Shown: piece after piece, positions 35,158 to 44,394 of the stretch | How positions within the stretch are numbered: position 1 is the first letter of the stretch | Layout: the number at the start of each line of letters is the position of its first letter | Source of the DNA: Leptospira sp. GIMC2001 | GTDB taxonomy: Bacteria > Spirochaetota > Leptospiria > Leptospirales > Leptospiraceae | DNA length: 64,000 bases | NCBI RefSeq assembly: GCF_028462125.1 | Contig: NZ_CP115468.1 | Coordinates: 958,001 to 1,022,000, forward strand | Reading direction: 5' to 3' | Made by a program: the position numbers and the translations under genes | The notes under the pieces: generated by a model | Databases searched by the model: none | The model's input: the letters and a program-made list of their open reading frames with translations, nothing else | Told to the model about the DNA's origin: nothing

Positions 35158-36699
35158 TCAGTTCTTTCTAAAAATTTCATATCTGGCATTATGAATTTTA
35201 TATACTTCAACGTCAATGTTTCGGTCTATACAAGAATCCAGAAAATCTTCCAGAGTCTCTAACACATCATTGTCAATAAATTCTGCCCGAGACCCATCAA
35301 GGAGCACACTTGCACCATCAGGGATATCCAGAATTTTCTGTTTTAGTTCAGGCTTATTGATAAAGAAAGCATCTCGATTGAGTCGGAGTAAATAGTTTTC
35401 ATTATGTTTAGTTAGGGTGATAACCTCTTTATAGTTGCCTTTTAGAACAAAAATGAGTCCAATCGCAGTTCCTATAAAAATTCCGATCAAAAGATCTGTA
35501 AACAGTATGGCAATAATTGTGAATAAAAATGGTATAAACTGATTCTGACCTTTTTTATAGATCTCTATAAAAACGGACGGATTGGTTAATTTGAATCCGA
35601 TTACAATGAGAATCGCCGCCAACGAAGAAAGTGGAATGAGATTTAATACATTAGCAAAAAAAAGTATAGATAGAAGAAGCAATATACCATGCAAGATACA
35701 GGATAATTTCGTTTTTGCGCCAGCAGTGAGATTGGCTGTGCTTCTTACGATAACGGATGTTACTGGGATTCCGCCAAAAATTCCGCATAGAAAATTCCCT
35801 ATCCCTTGAGCGATTAGTTCCCTATTCGTGGATGTGGATCTTCGTTTTGGATCCATTTTGTCAATTGCTTCAATGGACAGTAAAGATTCAATGGATGCGA
35901 TAATAGCGATCGTTAAACCAACTCCGTATATTGACAAATTCTTATATGCTGAATAATTGGGGAAAGTGAGATTCTCAAAGAATGTATCGCTCTTGAGTAT
36001 ATCTGGTAAAGTAACCAAGTGATTCTGTGCAAGTGCTAAGTTTGGATTGTAAACCAGAAGGAACTGATTGAATCCGATTCCAGCCAATACTACAATTAAA
36101 GCTCCTGGCAGTAAACGAATCCATTCAAATTTACGAATATAACGATTGTCCACTAATATAAGAAAAATCAGTGATGATATAGAAATACATACTGCTATCG
36201 GAGATATGGATTGAAAAGAATAGAACAATTCACTAAATGTGTTATGCCCATCAAATTGAAAAAAACTTTCATCTCCTTCAAAATCGAAGTCATATCCTAT
36301 AGCATGCGGAACTTGTTTTAAGATTAGGATGATACCAATTGCCGCAAGCATTCCACGAATGATTGCATGTGGAAAAAGACTGCTCAAATATCCAGCCTTT
36401 AATAAACCTAAGCCTATTTGAAAAATTCCTGCAACAACTACAGCAAGAAGAAAATTCTCATAGCTCCCAAGGGAATCAATTGCTCGAGAGACAATTACTG
36501 CAAGTCCTGCAGCAGGACCAGATACTGACAGGTTCGATCCACTCATTATCCCGATTGCAATTCCTGCGATAATGCCAGAAAGAATCCCACTGTATAAAGG
36601 AGCACCAGATGCGAGAGCTACCCCTAAACAGATTGGAAGCGCAACAAGAAATACTACAAAAGAGGCAGATACATCAGCTTTAAAATATTTAAAATTCAT
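35158..36699 (-). CDS. SulP-family anion (probable bicarbonate) transporter
   Basis: A 513-residue membrane protein with about 11-12 helices, starting D-V-S-A-S-F-V-V-F-L-V-A-L-P-I-C-L-G-V-A. The SulP marks L-S-V-S-G-P-A-A-G-L and G-I-G-N-F-L-C-G-I-F-G-G-I-P-V-T are present. A short C-terminal STAS-like part (D-G-A-S-V-L-L-D-G-S-R-A-E-F-I-D) ends the protein. SulP proteins carry sulfate, bicarbonate or dicarboxylates. Being next to a carbonic anhydrase, bicarbonate is the most likely substrate, but that is context, not sequence. Confidence 0.88.
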   Translation of the reverse strand: MNFKYFKADVSASFVVFLVALPICLGVALASGAPLYSGILSGIIAGIAIGIMSGSNLSVSGPAAGLAVIVSRAIDSLGSYENFLLAVVVAGIFQIGLGLLKAGYLSSLFPHAIIRGMLAAIGIILILKQVPHAIGYDFDFEGDESFFQFDGHNTFSELFYSFQSISPIAVCISISSLIFLILVDNRYIRKFEWIRLLPGALIVVLAGIGFNQFLLVYNPNLALAQNHLVTLPDILKSDTFFENLTFPNYSAYKNLSIYGVGLTIAIIASIESLLSIEAIDKMDPKRRSTSTNRELIAQGIGNFLCGIFGGIPVTSVIVRSTANLTAGAKTKLSCILHGILLLLSILFFANVLNLIPLSSLAAILIVIGFKLTNPSVFIEIYKKGQNQFIPFLFTIIAILFTDLLIGIFIGTAIGLIFVLKGNYKEVITLTKHNENYLLRLNRDAFFINKPELKQKILDIPDGASVLLDGSRAEFIDNDVLETLEDFLDSCIDRNIDVEVYKIHNARYEIFRKN

Positions 36700-36806
36700 T
36701 GACTATCCGAATTTAGAATGCGATTTTTTGCGATCAATCTGTTATTTTCAGAAATTGAAAATTAACATTTTTTCAAATTGGTCGAAGTATAAACTAAGGA
36801 TTTCTT

Positions 36807-38024
36807 ATGCAAACTTACTTTCTTTCGATTGCCATTGCTTTCTCTATCCTAATTCCAAGTTATATTTTCTCAGACGAGCCAAGAAAATTAGAATGGAAAC
36901 TCCAATCAGACGATGTTTTGGAGCTGAATGAGTTTCACAATGTACGGTTTCGAGTGATGGATCGTGAGGTCAATCGGCAAGATAGGAATCGTATCGTTTT
37001 GAAAGTAGAAGAATGTTCGGCAGTTTCTTGTCGTTTGGACAGTTTTTTTGATACGTACGTTCGTTATGGAAATACGGAAGGTCCCTTTCGAAAGGACAAA
37101 AGTTTTATTTCTAAATTCTTCATTCAAAAAAATGGACTCTACATAGTTCCAGATGAATATGTTATGCCTAATCTAAGATCAGTTCCAGGTTTTCCTGAAA
37201 GTCCAGTTTCAACTGGAGATTCTTGGAATATGGCTGCAGAAGAATCCTTTGATTTTATAGGTGGTCGCGTTAAGATTCCTGTAAACGCTGAATACAATAT
37301 ACAAGGTCCAAGGGAATGGAAGTGGAACGAACATTCGGGTCGCGGAGAAAGAATTAACTATAGTTATTCGATTTATCATCAAGAAAAATCCGTTCGAGAA
37401 GGAGTGCCAGTTAAAATTTACGGATTTGCTCGAGGGACTGTCTATTTTGATCCAATTCGAGGGGTTCCTCAATACAAAGAAAATAAATTATCTTATACGT
37501 TTGTCTATCCTGGTGGAATAGTTCAGGAAGCTAGTTTTCATATCAATGGAGTCTATCAGCATCGCAAGACATTGACCGATCAAGCAAAGGATGATTTTCG
37601 CAATCAAATCTCTAATGAGCTAGGAATTCCAAAAGACGATAGCAAGTCTCCATTAAATGTTAGGCGAACTGATGAAGGAATCTCCATTTCTATGGATTCA
37701 ATCCTTTTTGATCTAGATAGCGCAGATCTGAGAAAGGATGCTCTAGATCAGATTGGAAAAATTGCTGAAGTTCTAAAGAAATATCCCAAAAGAGAAATTC
37801 GAATCAGTGGGCATACAGACAATACTGGTGGAAAAGATTACAATCAGAAACTTTCTGAGAATCGAGCCAAGTCAGCATTGAATGCATTGGTTGATAAATT
37901 TGGTTTAGACCCAGATCGAATGTCATACGAAGGGCTTGCTGATCGCAAACCAATAGCTTCGAACAAAACAGAAGAAGAAAGAAAGAAGAACCGTCGTGTG
38001 GATATAACTATCGTTGTTGAATAG
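36807..38024 (+). CDS. OmpA-like peptidoglycan-associated protein
   Basis: A 405-residue exported protein with a cleavable signal peptide (hydrophobic to about residue 20, ending S-Y-I-F-S-D). The N-terminal 270 residues are beta-rich and not recognised. Residues about 290-405 form an OmpA_C domain (I-L-F-D-L-D-S-A-D-L, then I-S-G-H-T-D-N-T-G-G and L-S-E-N-R-A-K-S), with the Asp and Arg that bind diaminopimelate. It probably links the outer membrane to the wall. AAGGAT precedes the ATG. It is divergent from the SulP gene. Confidence 0.85.
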   Translation: MQTYFLSIAIAFSILIPSYIFSDEPRKLEWKLQSDDVLELNEFHNVRFRVMDREVNRQDRNRIVLKVEECSAVSCRLDSFFDTYVRYGNTEGPFRKDKSFISKFFIQKNGLYIVPDEYVMPNLRSVPGFPESPVSTGDSWNMAAEESFDFIGGRVKIPVNAEYNIQGPREWKWNEHSGRGERINYSYSIYHQEKSVREGVPVKIYGFARGTVYFDPIRGVPQYKENKLSYTFVYPGGIVQEASFHINGVYQHRKTLTDQAKDDFRNQISNELGIPKDDSKSPLNVRRTDEGISISMDSILFDLDSADLRKDALDQIGKIAEVLKKYPKREIRISGHTDNTGGKDYNQKLSENRAKSALNALVDKFGLDPDRMSYEGLADRKPIASNKTEEERKKNRRVDITIVVE

Positions 38025-38211
38025 CGATGGTGTCGATTTGATAGAAAACAGAAACTGCATCGCAAAATCTTTAAATCACCAAAACAATGAGTAAATATTC
38101 TAATTTTAACGATTAGAATATTTTCATAGAACCTCTGCTTCCATTATATAGAAATTAATAATTGACTGTACTCTTTGTACGCAATAGATATGTAAAATAT
38201 GTTTATACGAT

Positions 38212-39987
38212 TTGAAAAATTGGTTTATGAAATTACAAAATATTAGTGGCAAGATAATTGCTCTCTTTTTTCTCGTCTCAGCAATCGGTTATGCAATTTT
38301 TATTGGGTTGTTGTATATCGACCGAACTAGTGAAATGAAGGATCGCGCAATAGAGAAGTCTCTTGACTATGTTTCTCGTTCGGTTCAAATGTTTATGGTA
38401 TCAACCATTAAGTTCAATGAAGAATTTGATTCTGCAAATGGTGATGATGCAAAAAACTTGGTAAGACAGGATTGGACTCGAACTATATTCGCAGTTGACG
38501 AAGCAATCACTCATGATTTTGGAGTTGATATTCCAAGAGTGAGACTAGTCACAGATCCAAAATTACTTTCTCTTAAACCTCAAGGAACTTCTACTGGAGT
38601 CGAAATAAGTTTTGAAGAAGAGGCATTGAAGTCTTTTCTACAAGGATCAAAAAAAGTAGAAGAGTTTAATGATAATTTCTATCGACTGAGCCTTCCTTTG
38701 AATGCCAATACACATCCTGGATGTGCTCATTGCCATTTCTACAATCCTGGAACAGATAAGCTATTAGGTAGTATTAACGTTTATATAAATCTAAATAAAG
38801 ATAAAGAAGCATTGAATGCTGATTTGATGAAGTATGGTCTGTCCTTTCCATTGTTCATTCTTGCAATGGTTTTTATTTTATTTTATGGAATTCAAAAATT
38901 ACTAATTAAACCAATTAAAAATTTTGTGACAATATCCAAAAATATTTCTGAAGGAGATCTATCTCAAAAATCACAAATGGATTCTGATGATGAGATTGGA
39001 CAGCTTTCTATCTCGATTGATTCCATGAGAGAATATCTGAATAATTTTGTAACTAAAATCAAAAGTACATCCGCGGATTTACAAATTACATCTGATAATA
39101 TGAATACTAAGATTGATTCGCTTGCAAATATTTCGCAAAGTCAGGCTGCAGCTTCGGAGGAATCATCGGCTGCAATCGAAGAATTATCATCGACTCAAGA
39201 AAATATTTCTGTTCATATCAATGATACTGTTAAGCGAGGAACGGAAATTTCTAAGTCTTTGAATCTTCTGAATGATTCGATTTTTTCTATTCAGTCAGAA
39301 ATCCAAAATCTGACGGATATTTCCACATTTACGAATGAGCATGCAAGTGTAGGTAAAAAGCAAATCAATGAAGTAAATAATTCCATCCACGATATCGCCT
39401 TGAAATCTGCAAAAATCCAAGAATTCACAAGAATTATTAGGGATATATCGGACAAAACCAATTTGCTATCACTGAACGCGGCAATTGAAGCAGCAAGAGC
39501 TGGAGAATCAGGAAAAGGTTTTGCTGTTGTTGCAGAAGAAATTTCAAAATTAGCAAATCAAGCTTCTTCAAGTGTGAAGGATATTGATATCAATTCAAAA
39601 GATATGGTAGACTCGATTGAAAGTGGAAAGACACAAATCAATCAGCTTCTCAAAATACTGGAAACAATCATTTCAAGCGTAGAACGTATTGAAGGCTCTG
39701 TCACGAATGTTATGAATAGCATAACGGATCAGACTAGCAATACAAAGAATATAGTTCAAGGTGTAGATAAATTTCAAAATATGATGGATATCATTGATGG
39801 ATCTACTCTTGAGCAAAAAAAAGCAATTCAAGAATTCGCCTCAATGGTTAGTAATCTAAGTAATGAATCGCAAACTATGGCAGATACTTCCATAGAAATG
39901 AAAGATTTATCAAAAAATATCAATAACCTAGCATTTGAAATCAATGATTTAGTCAAGAAGTTCAAAGTGGGCGAAGTTCAGAGTTGA
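38212..39987 (+). CDS. Methyl-accepting chemotaxis protein with CxxCH haem motif in its sensor domain
   Basis: A 591-residue chemoreceptor. From TTG 38212 (ATG 38227 is the alternative), the first membrane helix is residues about 13-35 and the second about 209-229. The extracytoplasmic sensor domain between them carries Cys171-A-H-Cys174-His175, a c-type haem-attachment motif, in a DUF3365/Tll0287-like context. A HAMP domain (from about 230) and the signalling hairpin (with [19 protein letters not shown]) follow. If haem is bound it could sense redox state, oxygen or NO. It is monocistronic. Confidence 0.88.
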   Translation: MKNWFMKLQNISGKIIALFFLVSAIGYAIFIGLLYIDRTSEMKDRAIEKSLDYVSRSVQMFMVSTIKFNEEFDSANGDDAKNLVRQDWTRTIFAVDEAITHDFGVDIPRVRLVTDPKLLSLKPQGTSTGVEISFEEEALKSFLQGSKKVEEFNDNFYRLSLPLNANTHPGCAHCHFYNPGTDKLLGSINVYINLNKDKEALNADLMKYGLSFPLFILAMVFILFYGIQKLLIKPIKNFVTISKNISEGDLSQKSQMDSDDEIGQLSISIDSMREYLNNFVTKIKSTSADLQITSDNMNTKIDSLANISQSQAAASEESSAAIEELSSTQENISVHINDTVKRGTEISKSLNLLNDSIFSIQSEIQNLTDISTFTNEHASVGKKQINEVNNSIHDIALKSAKIQEFTRIIRDISDKTNLLSLNAAIEAARAGESGKGFAVVAEEISKLANQASSSVKDIDINSKDMVDSIESGKTQINQLLKILETIISSVERIEGSVTNVMNSITDQTSNTKNIVQGVDKFQNMMDIIDGSTLEQKKAIQEFASMVSNLSNESQTMADTSIEMKDLSKNINNLAFEINDLVKKFKVGEVQS

Positions 39988-40130
39988 ATTTGGTCATCGT
40001 CCCTACATTTAATAGTTCATTAAAAAGCTCACGACTTTCATTTATGAACTTTTGAATAATAGAAATAAAAAGAAAACAAGATTGATGTTGGGGACAATGG
40101 TCATATAGATGCATATTAAGTGTTTTTAGA

Positions 40131-40161
40131 TTGACTATTAGTTTACACACTGTATTGTGTA
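40131..40161 (+). promoter_or_regulatory. vapBC promoter with palindromic operator
   Basis: TTGACT (40131-40136) and TATTGT (40153-40158) are 16 bp apart. A perfect inverted repeat TACACA-N6-TGTGTA (40144-40161) covers the -10 box. Autorepression by the VapB-VapC complex at such a site is the rule in this family, so this is probably the operator. The vapB ATG is six bases downstream. Confidence 0.65.
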
Positions 40162-40167
40162 GTTAAG

Positions 40168-40365
40168 ATGGCAACCAATTTAAATATTGATAATGATCTT
40201 TTGAATCAAGCTTACTCTATAAGTGGTTTAAAATCCAAAAAAGATACTGTAAATTTAGCATTAAAAGAATTTATAAAAAGATACAAGCAGGATCAATTTC
40301 TGAATTTCATCAATAATGTTGAATACGACGAAAACTATAATTATAAAAAAATAAGAGATCGTTAG
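40168..40365 (+). CDS. vapB: VapB-type antitoxin
   Basis: A 65-residue antitoxin: an N-terminal ribbon/short-helix DNA-binding part of the type II VapB family (N-L-N-I-D-N-D-L-L-N-Q-A, then S-K-K-D-T-V-N-L-A-L-K-E-F) and a polar C-terminal tail that would wrap the toxin. It is followed three bases later by the PIN toxin gene. A palindrome covers its promoter. Length and order are typical. Confidence 0.88.
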   Translation: MATNLNIDNDLLNQAYSISGLKSKKDTVNLALKEFIKRYKQDQFLNFINNVEYDENYNYKKIRDR

Positions 40366-40368
40366 ATT

Positions 40369-40818
40369 TTGAGAAAATTAAGTCTTTTGGTTGATACTTC
40401 GGTTTGGTCTGAAGCACTTCGAAGAAAGAAAAATGATTTTGAGACTTCTGAGACTTTCTTGTATAAATTGATTAAAAATGAAGAAGAAATATTTCTCACA
40501 GGATCAATAATTCAAGAAATATTGTCAGGGATAAAAGACGGCAGACTGTTCGATCAGATACAAAATCATTTAAATTATTTTAGCTACTTAGAATTGGATA
40601 AGAAGGACTATATTGATTCTGCAAAATTACGGAATGAATTATCAAAAAAAGGCTTATCATTGACTACAATTGATTGTCAAATTGCAACAACGGCAATTAA
40701 TAGAAATCTATACTTAGCTACTTATGATAACGATTTTGTCGGAATTTCCAAATATAAAGAATTAAATATTTTAAATTTAGAAAATTACCTGAAGATTAAA
40801 AAGAAAGCCAACTCATAA
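40369..40818 (+). CDS. vapC: VapC-type PIN ribonuclease toxin
   Basis: A 149-residue PIN-domain protein that would cleave RNA (tRNA or rRNA in known members) unless bound by VapB. Acidic active-site residues are visible at Asp9 (L-L-V-D-T-S-V-W), in I-I-Q-E-I-L-S-G, in T-T-I-D-C-Q-I-A, and in T-Y-D-N-D-F. The start is TTG 40369, three bases after vapB, so the two are co-translated. The frame is intact, so the module may be active. Confidence 0.9.
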   Translation: MRKLSLLVDTSVWSEALRRKKNDFETSETFLYKLIKNEEEIFLTGSIIQEILSGIKDGRLFDQIQNHLNYFSYLELDKKDYIDSAKLRNELSKKGLSLTTIDCQIATTAINRNLYLATYDNDFVGISKYKELNILNLENYLKIKKKANS

Positions 40819-40845
40819 TGTCTCGGTTGGAGACTCAAATGATGG

Positions 40846-41940
40846 TCACCAACGGGCTTTGTGGTCTTCAGCCCAGCCTATTACATTTTCGATTTTGTAG
40901 TTTTGAGTTTTGGTTCGGATGACTCCGTTGTATCTACCAAAGCACTGGAATACTTCTGAGAAAATTACAATAAAATTGGATAGAGCTCGTCTTACATAGA
41001 AGGGTTCGAATTCCAATTCGATGGAATCGGATTCCAATGTTTTCATAATCCATTTGTTTTTGTAATTTTTCTTATCATAGATCCATTGGAGTGGTTCAGT
41101 AATCTTTGTTAGGTTTCCATTGATGACATAACCATTTTCGGAGATTCCCGTTCCATCGGTCCATTGCCCGCCCATGTTCAGGCCGATAGTATCAGACCCG
41201 GCTCTTGTCGAGAAGCTGCCCCAATTCCAAGAAATGGAATAAGGCCAGACTCCGCGACCGTAATCAGCACAGGCAAAACTGTCTTCCGTTTTGAATTCCA
41301 ATCGAAAAGGTTTTATTTCACCAATTGTTTGGGTATTATTATTTTGTTTGGATGAATCGTCAATTGGTTCTATTTGAACAAAACCTCGAGCGGGCAGGCA
41401 ATTTTGCTTAGAAGTATATTGAAACTTGGAATCTGACCATGGAACGACTACATTCAAAGTGTCATGGTTAGGTGGATAAGAAATGATAAATTCTGCATTT
41501 AATTTTTTGCCATGAAAATTTTTCCACAACACATTGAGGCGAACTTCGGTGCCTCCTTCAAAATTCTGGAAGTCTACTTTTACATTTGGAGTTTCAAAGC
41601 TTGCATTATCAGAAATGGATTGGGGTAAGGATTTACCAAGAGGAAAAGCGATCATTTCGGTTGCTTCTTGAAATATCCCAGTTGAATAATCAAGATAATA
41701 GACAAAAGCAAGTCCGGCATAGTCAACGTCGGATATTGTTATCGAAAACATCCCTTCGGGTCCTGTTACGCACCAATAATTCCAAAGCTTTTTTCTAAGG
41801 AAATGGTTCTTAAGATTGGGAATAAATAGAGGTTTTCTTGCCCATCCAATCGCTTCTCTGTTGAGGTTTCCATTTGGAGAACAGAGTGAAATAGTTTCCT
41901 TTATTTCTAAGGCTTCATATTTATTATTGGGAGTCTTCAT
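40846..41940 (-). CDS. DUF2804 family protein
   Basis: A 364-residue beta-rich protein of the DUF2804 family: W-A-R-K-P-L-F-I-P-N-L, W-N-Y-W-C-V-T, D-Y-G-R-G-V-W-P-Y and W-N-W-G-S-F. It has no signal peptide. The family is lipocalin-like and its function is unknown. It is monocistronic and divergent from deaD across a 133-bp spacer. Confidence 0.82.
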   Translation of the reverse strand: MKTPNNKYEALEIKETISLCSPNGNLNREAIGWARKPLFIPNLKNHFLRKKLWNYWCVTGPEGMFSITISDVDYAGLAFVYYLDYSTGIFQEATEMIAFPLGKSLPQSISDNASFETPNVKVDFQNFEGGTEVRLNVLWKNFHGKKLNAEFIISYPPNHDTLNVVVPWSDSKFQYTSKQNCLPARGFVQIEPIDDSSKQNNNTQTIGEIKPFRLEFKTEDSFACADYGRGVWPYSISWNWGSFSTRAGSDTIGLNMGGQWTDGTGISENGYVINGNLTKITEPLQWIYDKKNYKNKWIMKTLESDSIELEFEPFYVRRALSNFIVIFSEVFQCFGRYNGVIRTKTQNYKIENVIGWAEDHKARW

Positions 41941-42073
41941 TTTGTCTGGTTCTCGAATGGTAAGAATTTGGCAAGTGGAATTGGCTTTACAGCCTGATCG
42001 ATTCTACAATTGTGGATAAAGACCGAATTTCTAGCTCTTTTCCCCTGCCGGATTTTCCACTTTAGGAATCAAA

Positions 42074-43651
42074 ATGAAATCAACAATCACTTTCCAAGAC
42101 CTTGGGTTGTCCCAAGAAACCATAGATGCAATTGTAGCTATGGGTTATACAGAACCTTCTCCTATTCAAGCAGTAGCCATCCCTAAATTATTAAAAGGCA
42201 GCGACCTAATTGGTCAGGCTCAGACTGGAACCGGAAAAACAGCAGCATTTGGCATACCTCTTCTCGAAATGTTAAAAGCAGGCGACAATTCTCTACAAGG
42301 TTTGGTGTTATGCCCAACTAGAGAGCTTGCATTGCAAGTAAGTCGTGAACTTCAAAAACTTGCAGGGCTTCGTAAAAATGTTCGTATCCTTGCAGTATTT
42401 GGCGGAGACTCAATCCAAAAACAAATCAAATCTGTTCGTGATGGCGTGCAAATCATAGTAGGAACTCCAGGACGTATGCTGGATCTCATGAATCGCAAAA
42501 TCTTAAAACTCGATACTGTAAAAATGGCAGTCTTGGATGAAGCAGATGAAATGCTCAATATGGGATTTCGTGATGATATGGAAGAAATTCTCGGAACGAT
42601 CCCTACTACAAGGCAGACTATTCTATTCTCAGCAACCATGTCTCCTCCGATTATGGATATCGCTCAGAAATATTTGAATAAACCAGCTCATGCAAAAGTG
42701 ACTGGCGAAGTTATGACGAATGCTTCTATTGAGCAAATCTATTATGAAGTTGGATCGCAAGATAAACCTAGATTGTTGTCTTCGGTTGTTCGCCAAACAG
42801 CGATGAAGTCGGTAATCGTTTTCTGCAATACCAAAAAAGTTGTAGATGATACAGTTGTATCTCTTCGCAGAACTGGATTGCAAGCGGATGCAATTCATGG
42901 TGACTTGAGTCAAGCTCAGAGAAACCAAGTATTGAATGCTTTTCGTCGTGGTTCTTTGAATGTTCTAGTTGCAACCGATGTTGCTGCACGTGGAATTGAT
43001 GTAAGCAATGTGGATGCAGTGTTTAACTACGATATTCCAGCGGATCGTGAGAATTATGTTCATAGAATTGGAAGAACTGGTCGCGCAGGTAAATCTGGAC
43101 AAGCGATTAGCTTTGTTACAAATTCTTCTGAGCTTCGCAAAATTCGCGGAATTGAGAAATTTTCCAAAGTAACAATGATTAAGAAAAGCCCACCTTCCAG
43201 CAAAGAAATACGGGCTTCTTATATCGATAATCTTGCAGGACTCGCAGAATCTCTGTCAGTTGACGTAAGTTTGGATCATCATAGAAAATTGGTTGAAGAA
43301 CTCAAAGCAAAAGGGATTGCAATAGAGCATATCTTAGCTCAATACTTACAAAAAATCTGTCCTCTTGAAGTAGTTGATAATATTCCAACTCTTCGCGAGC
43401 CATCAGGCGCTGATCGTGATGGTGGTGGCCGCAGTGGTGGTTATCGAAGATCAAGTGGGGGCGGAGGTGGCTCTAGCCAAGGTAGCGGGAATAGATTTTT
43501 CCGTGATAAAGGTAAGTCTTCGTCTAATGGCCGTTCTGACTACAAAAGATCGGATCGTTCTTCTGGCTCATCTGGATCCTCTGGTTCTTCTCGTGATTCA
43601 AGCGGTGGCAACAGGTCAGAGAAAAAAACTTTTAAGAAAGCAAGCAGATAA
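42074..43651 (+). CDS. deaD: DEAD-box ATP-dependent RNA helicase
   Basis: A 525-residue helicase that would unwind RNA in ribosome assembly or mRNA decay. The motifs run in order: Q motif and A-Q-T-G-T-G-K-T (Walker A), P-T-R-E-L-A, T-P-G-R, D-E-A-D, S-A-T, then T-D-V-A-A-R-G-I-D and H-R-I-G-R-T-G-R-A-G. The second helicase domain is followed by a basic Gly/Ser/Arg-rich tail (G-G-R-S-G-G-Y, R-S-S-G-G-G-G-G, S-G-S-S-G-S-S-G) for RNA contact. A strong terminator follows. CsdA/RhlE-like paralogues also fit. Confidence 0.92.
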   Translation: MKSTITFQDLGLSQETIDAIVAMGYTEPSPIQAVAIPKLLKGSDLIGQAQTGTGKTAAFGIPLLEMLKAGDNSLQGLVLCPTRELALQVSRELQKLAGLRKNVRILAVFGGDSIQKQIKSVRDGVQIIVGTPGRMLDLMNRKILKLDTVKMAVLDEADEMLNMGFRDDMEEILGTIPTTRQTILFSATMSPPIMDIAQKYLNKPAHAKVTGEVMTNASIEQIYYEVGSQDKPRLLSSVVRQTAMKSVIVFCNTKKVVDDTVVSLRRTGLQADAIHGDLSQAQRNQVLNAFRRGSLNVLVATDVAARGIDVSNVDAVFNYDIPADRENYVHRIGRTGRAGKSGQAISFVTNSSELRKIRGIEKFSKVTMIKKSPPSSKEIRASYIDNLAGLAESLSVDVSLDHHRKLVEELKAKGIAIEHILAQYLQKICPLEVVDNIPTLREPSGADRDGGGRSGGYRRSSGGGGGSSQGSGNRFFRDKGKSSSNGRSDYKRSDRSSGSSGSSGSSRDSSGGNRSEKKTFKKASR

Positions 43652-43699
43652 CTTTAGTTAGATATAAGATCGTCAGGTCTCGCATATTTCTCTGAATGC

Positions 43700-43734
43700 A
43701 AAAAGGCAAGGAATCAAATCCTTACCTTTTTTTT
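43700..43734 (+). terminator. Rho-independent terminator after deaD
   Basis: AAAAGGCAAGGA pairs with TCCTTACCTTTT with one mismatch, a short ATCAAA loop, and eight T residues. This is the clearest terminator of the window. Confidence 0.88.
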
Positions 43735-43750
43735 CGTAATAACCCAGCCC

Positions 43751-43859
43751 AGGGCTTAAGCCCTACGCTATAGGAAAATTCAAAATCCTAAACATCTAAG
43801 AACTTTATCTATTATGATTTGCAATATTAATTTACAAATCCGTTTTATGTGATTTGTGA
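43751..43859 (+). repeat. 109-bp intergenic element, copy 1
   Basis: The left end is the palindrome AGGGCTTAAGCCCT (43751-43764). The right end is the 31-bp stretch from AATTTACAAATC to GATTTGTGA (43829-43859), whose ACAAATC/GATTTGT arms can form a hairpin. Copy 2 is 417 bp away with exactly the same length; the ends are conserved and the middle has diverged. Confidence 0.75.
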
Positions 43860-44130
43860 AAATCTTCCAATATCCGAATATATTGGAGAAAAGTACGAAG
43901 AGTTTTCACACCACATCACCATTTCTTTCAGAAAGTGGTGACGGGCAGGCGGAGACACGAAGCACACGAAGAATGTTGTGTTGTTTAGTAGTCGTATTTG
44001 TTGATTTATTTCCTCTACGTAACTTCAGTGCTCTATGCTTACATAACACTTCATTCCGAAGGAAATTTTGCTAAGGTGTGAATTGAGACTCTTGTGTTTC
44101 TTGCAAAACTTTGCATAGATAGTGGGCAGG

Positions 44131-44170
44131 AGGACGGGAGGACGGGAGGACGGGAGGACGGGAGGACGGG
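44131..44170 (+). repeat. Five tandem copies of AGGACGGG
   Basis: Five exact 8-bp units, directly followed by and sharing three bases with the palindrome at the start of element copy 2. It is a simple-sequence tract that could vary in copy number by slippage. Confidence 0.95.
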
Positions 44171-44276
44171 GCTTAAGCCCCGGGCTTGGAGAAAATTCAA
44201 CATCAACAACTTTCAAAAATTTCATTCCCACTGAGCTACAATGAAAATTTACAAATCCGTTTTACGTGATTTGTGA
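44168..44276 (+). repeat. 109-bp intergenic element, copy 2
   Basis: Left end GGGGCTTAAGCCCC (44168-44181), right end the same 31-bp motif with a single T-to-C change (44246-44276). A gapless alignment with copy 1 keeps both ends and short blocks between them (AAAATTCAA-x-ATC near 44192). Confidence 0.75.
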
Positions 44277-44394
44277 TAATTACATACTTTCCGAAATGAA
44301 AAGTATAAAACGATAATTGAATATACCGTTTTGAACTAATTAAACATTATTAAGTTTTTCCTTTCATATTCTAAATAGAGAATGCCTTATGTTT

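Larger units (their letters stand above)
43735..44394. other. Repeat-bearing spacer after deaD
   Basis: About 660 bp without a credible gene, running from the deaD terminator to the convergent DUF368 gene. It holds two copies of a 109-bp element (43751-43859 and 44168-44276), five copies of an 8-bp unit (44131-44170), and a hairpin TCCAATAT...ATATTGGA at 43866-43887. I see no tRNA or sRNA signature. Confidence 0.7.

Noticed and set aside
39962..40150. Minus-strand frame between the chemoreceptor and vapB
   Set aside because: It overlaps the chemoreceptor 3' end and the vapBC promoter, and no family feature or ribosome-binding site is seen.
44131..44170. Possible CRISPR array at the 8-bp repeat
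   Set aside because: Units are 8 bp without spacers and no cas genes are near. It is a simple tandem repeat.
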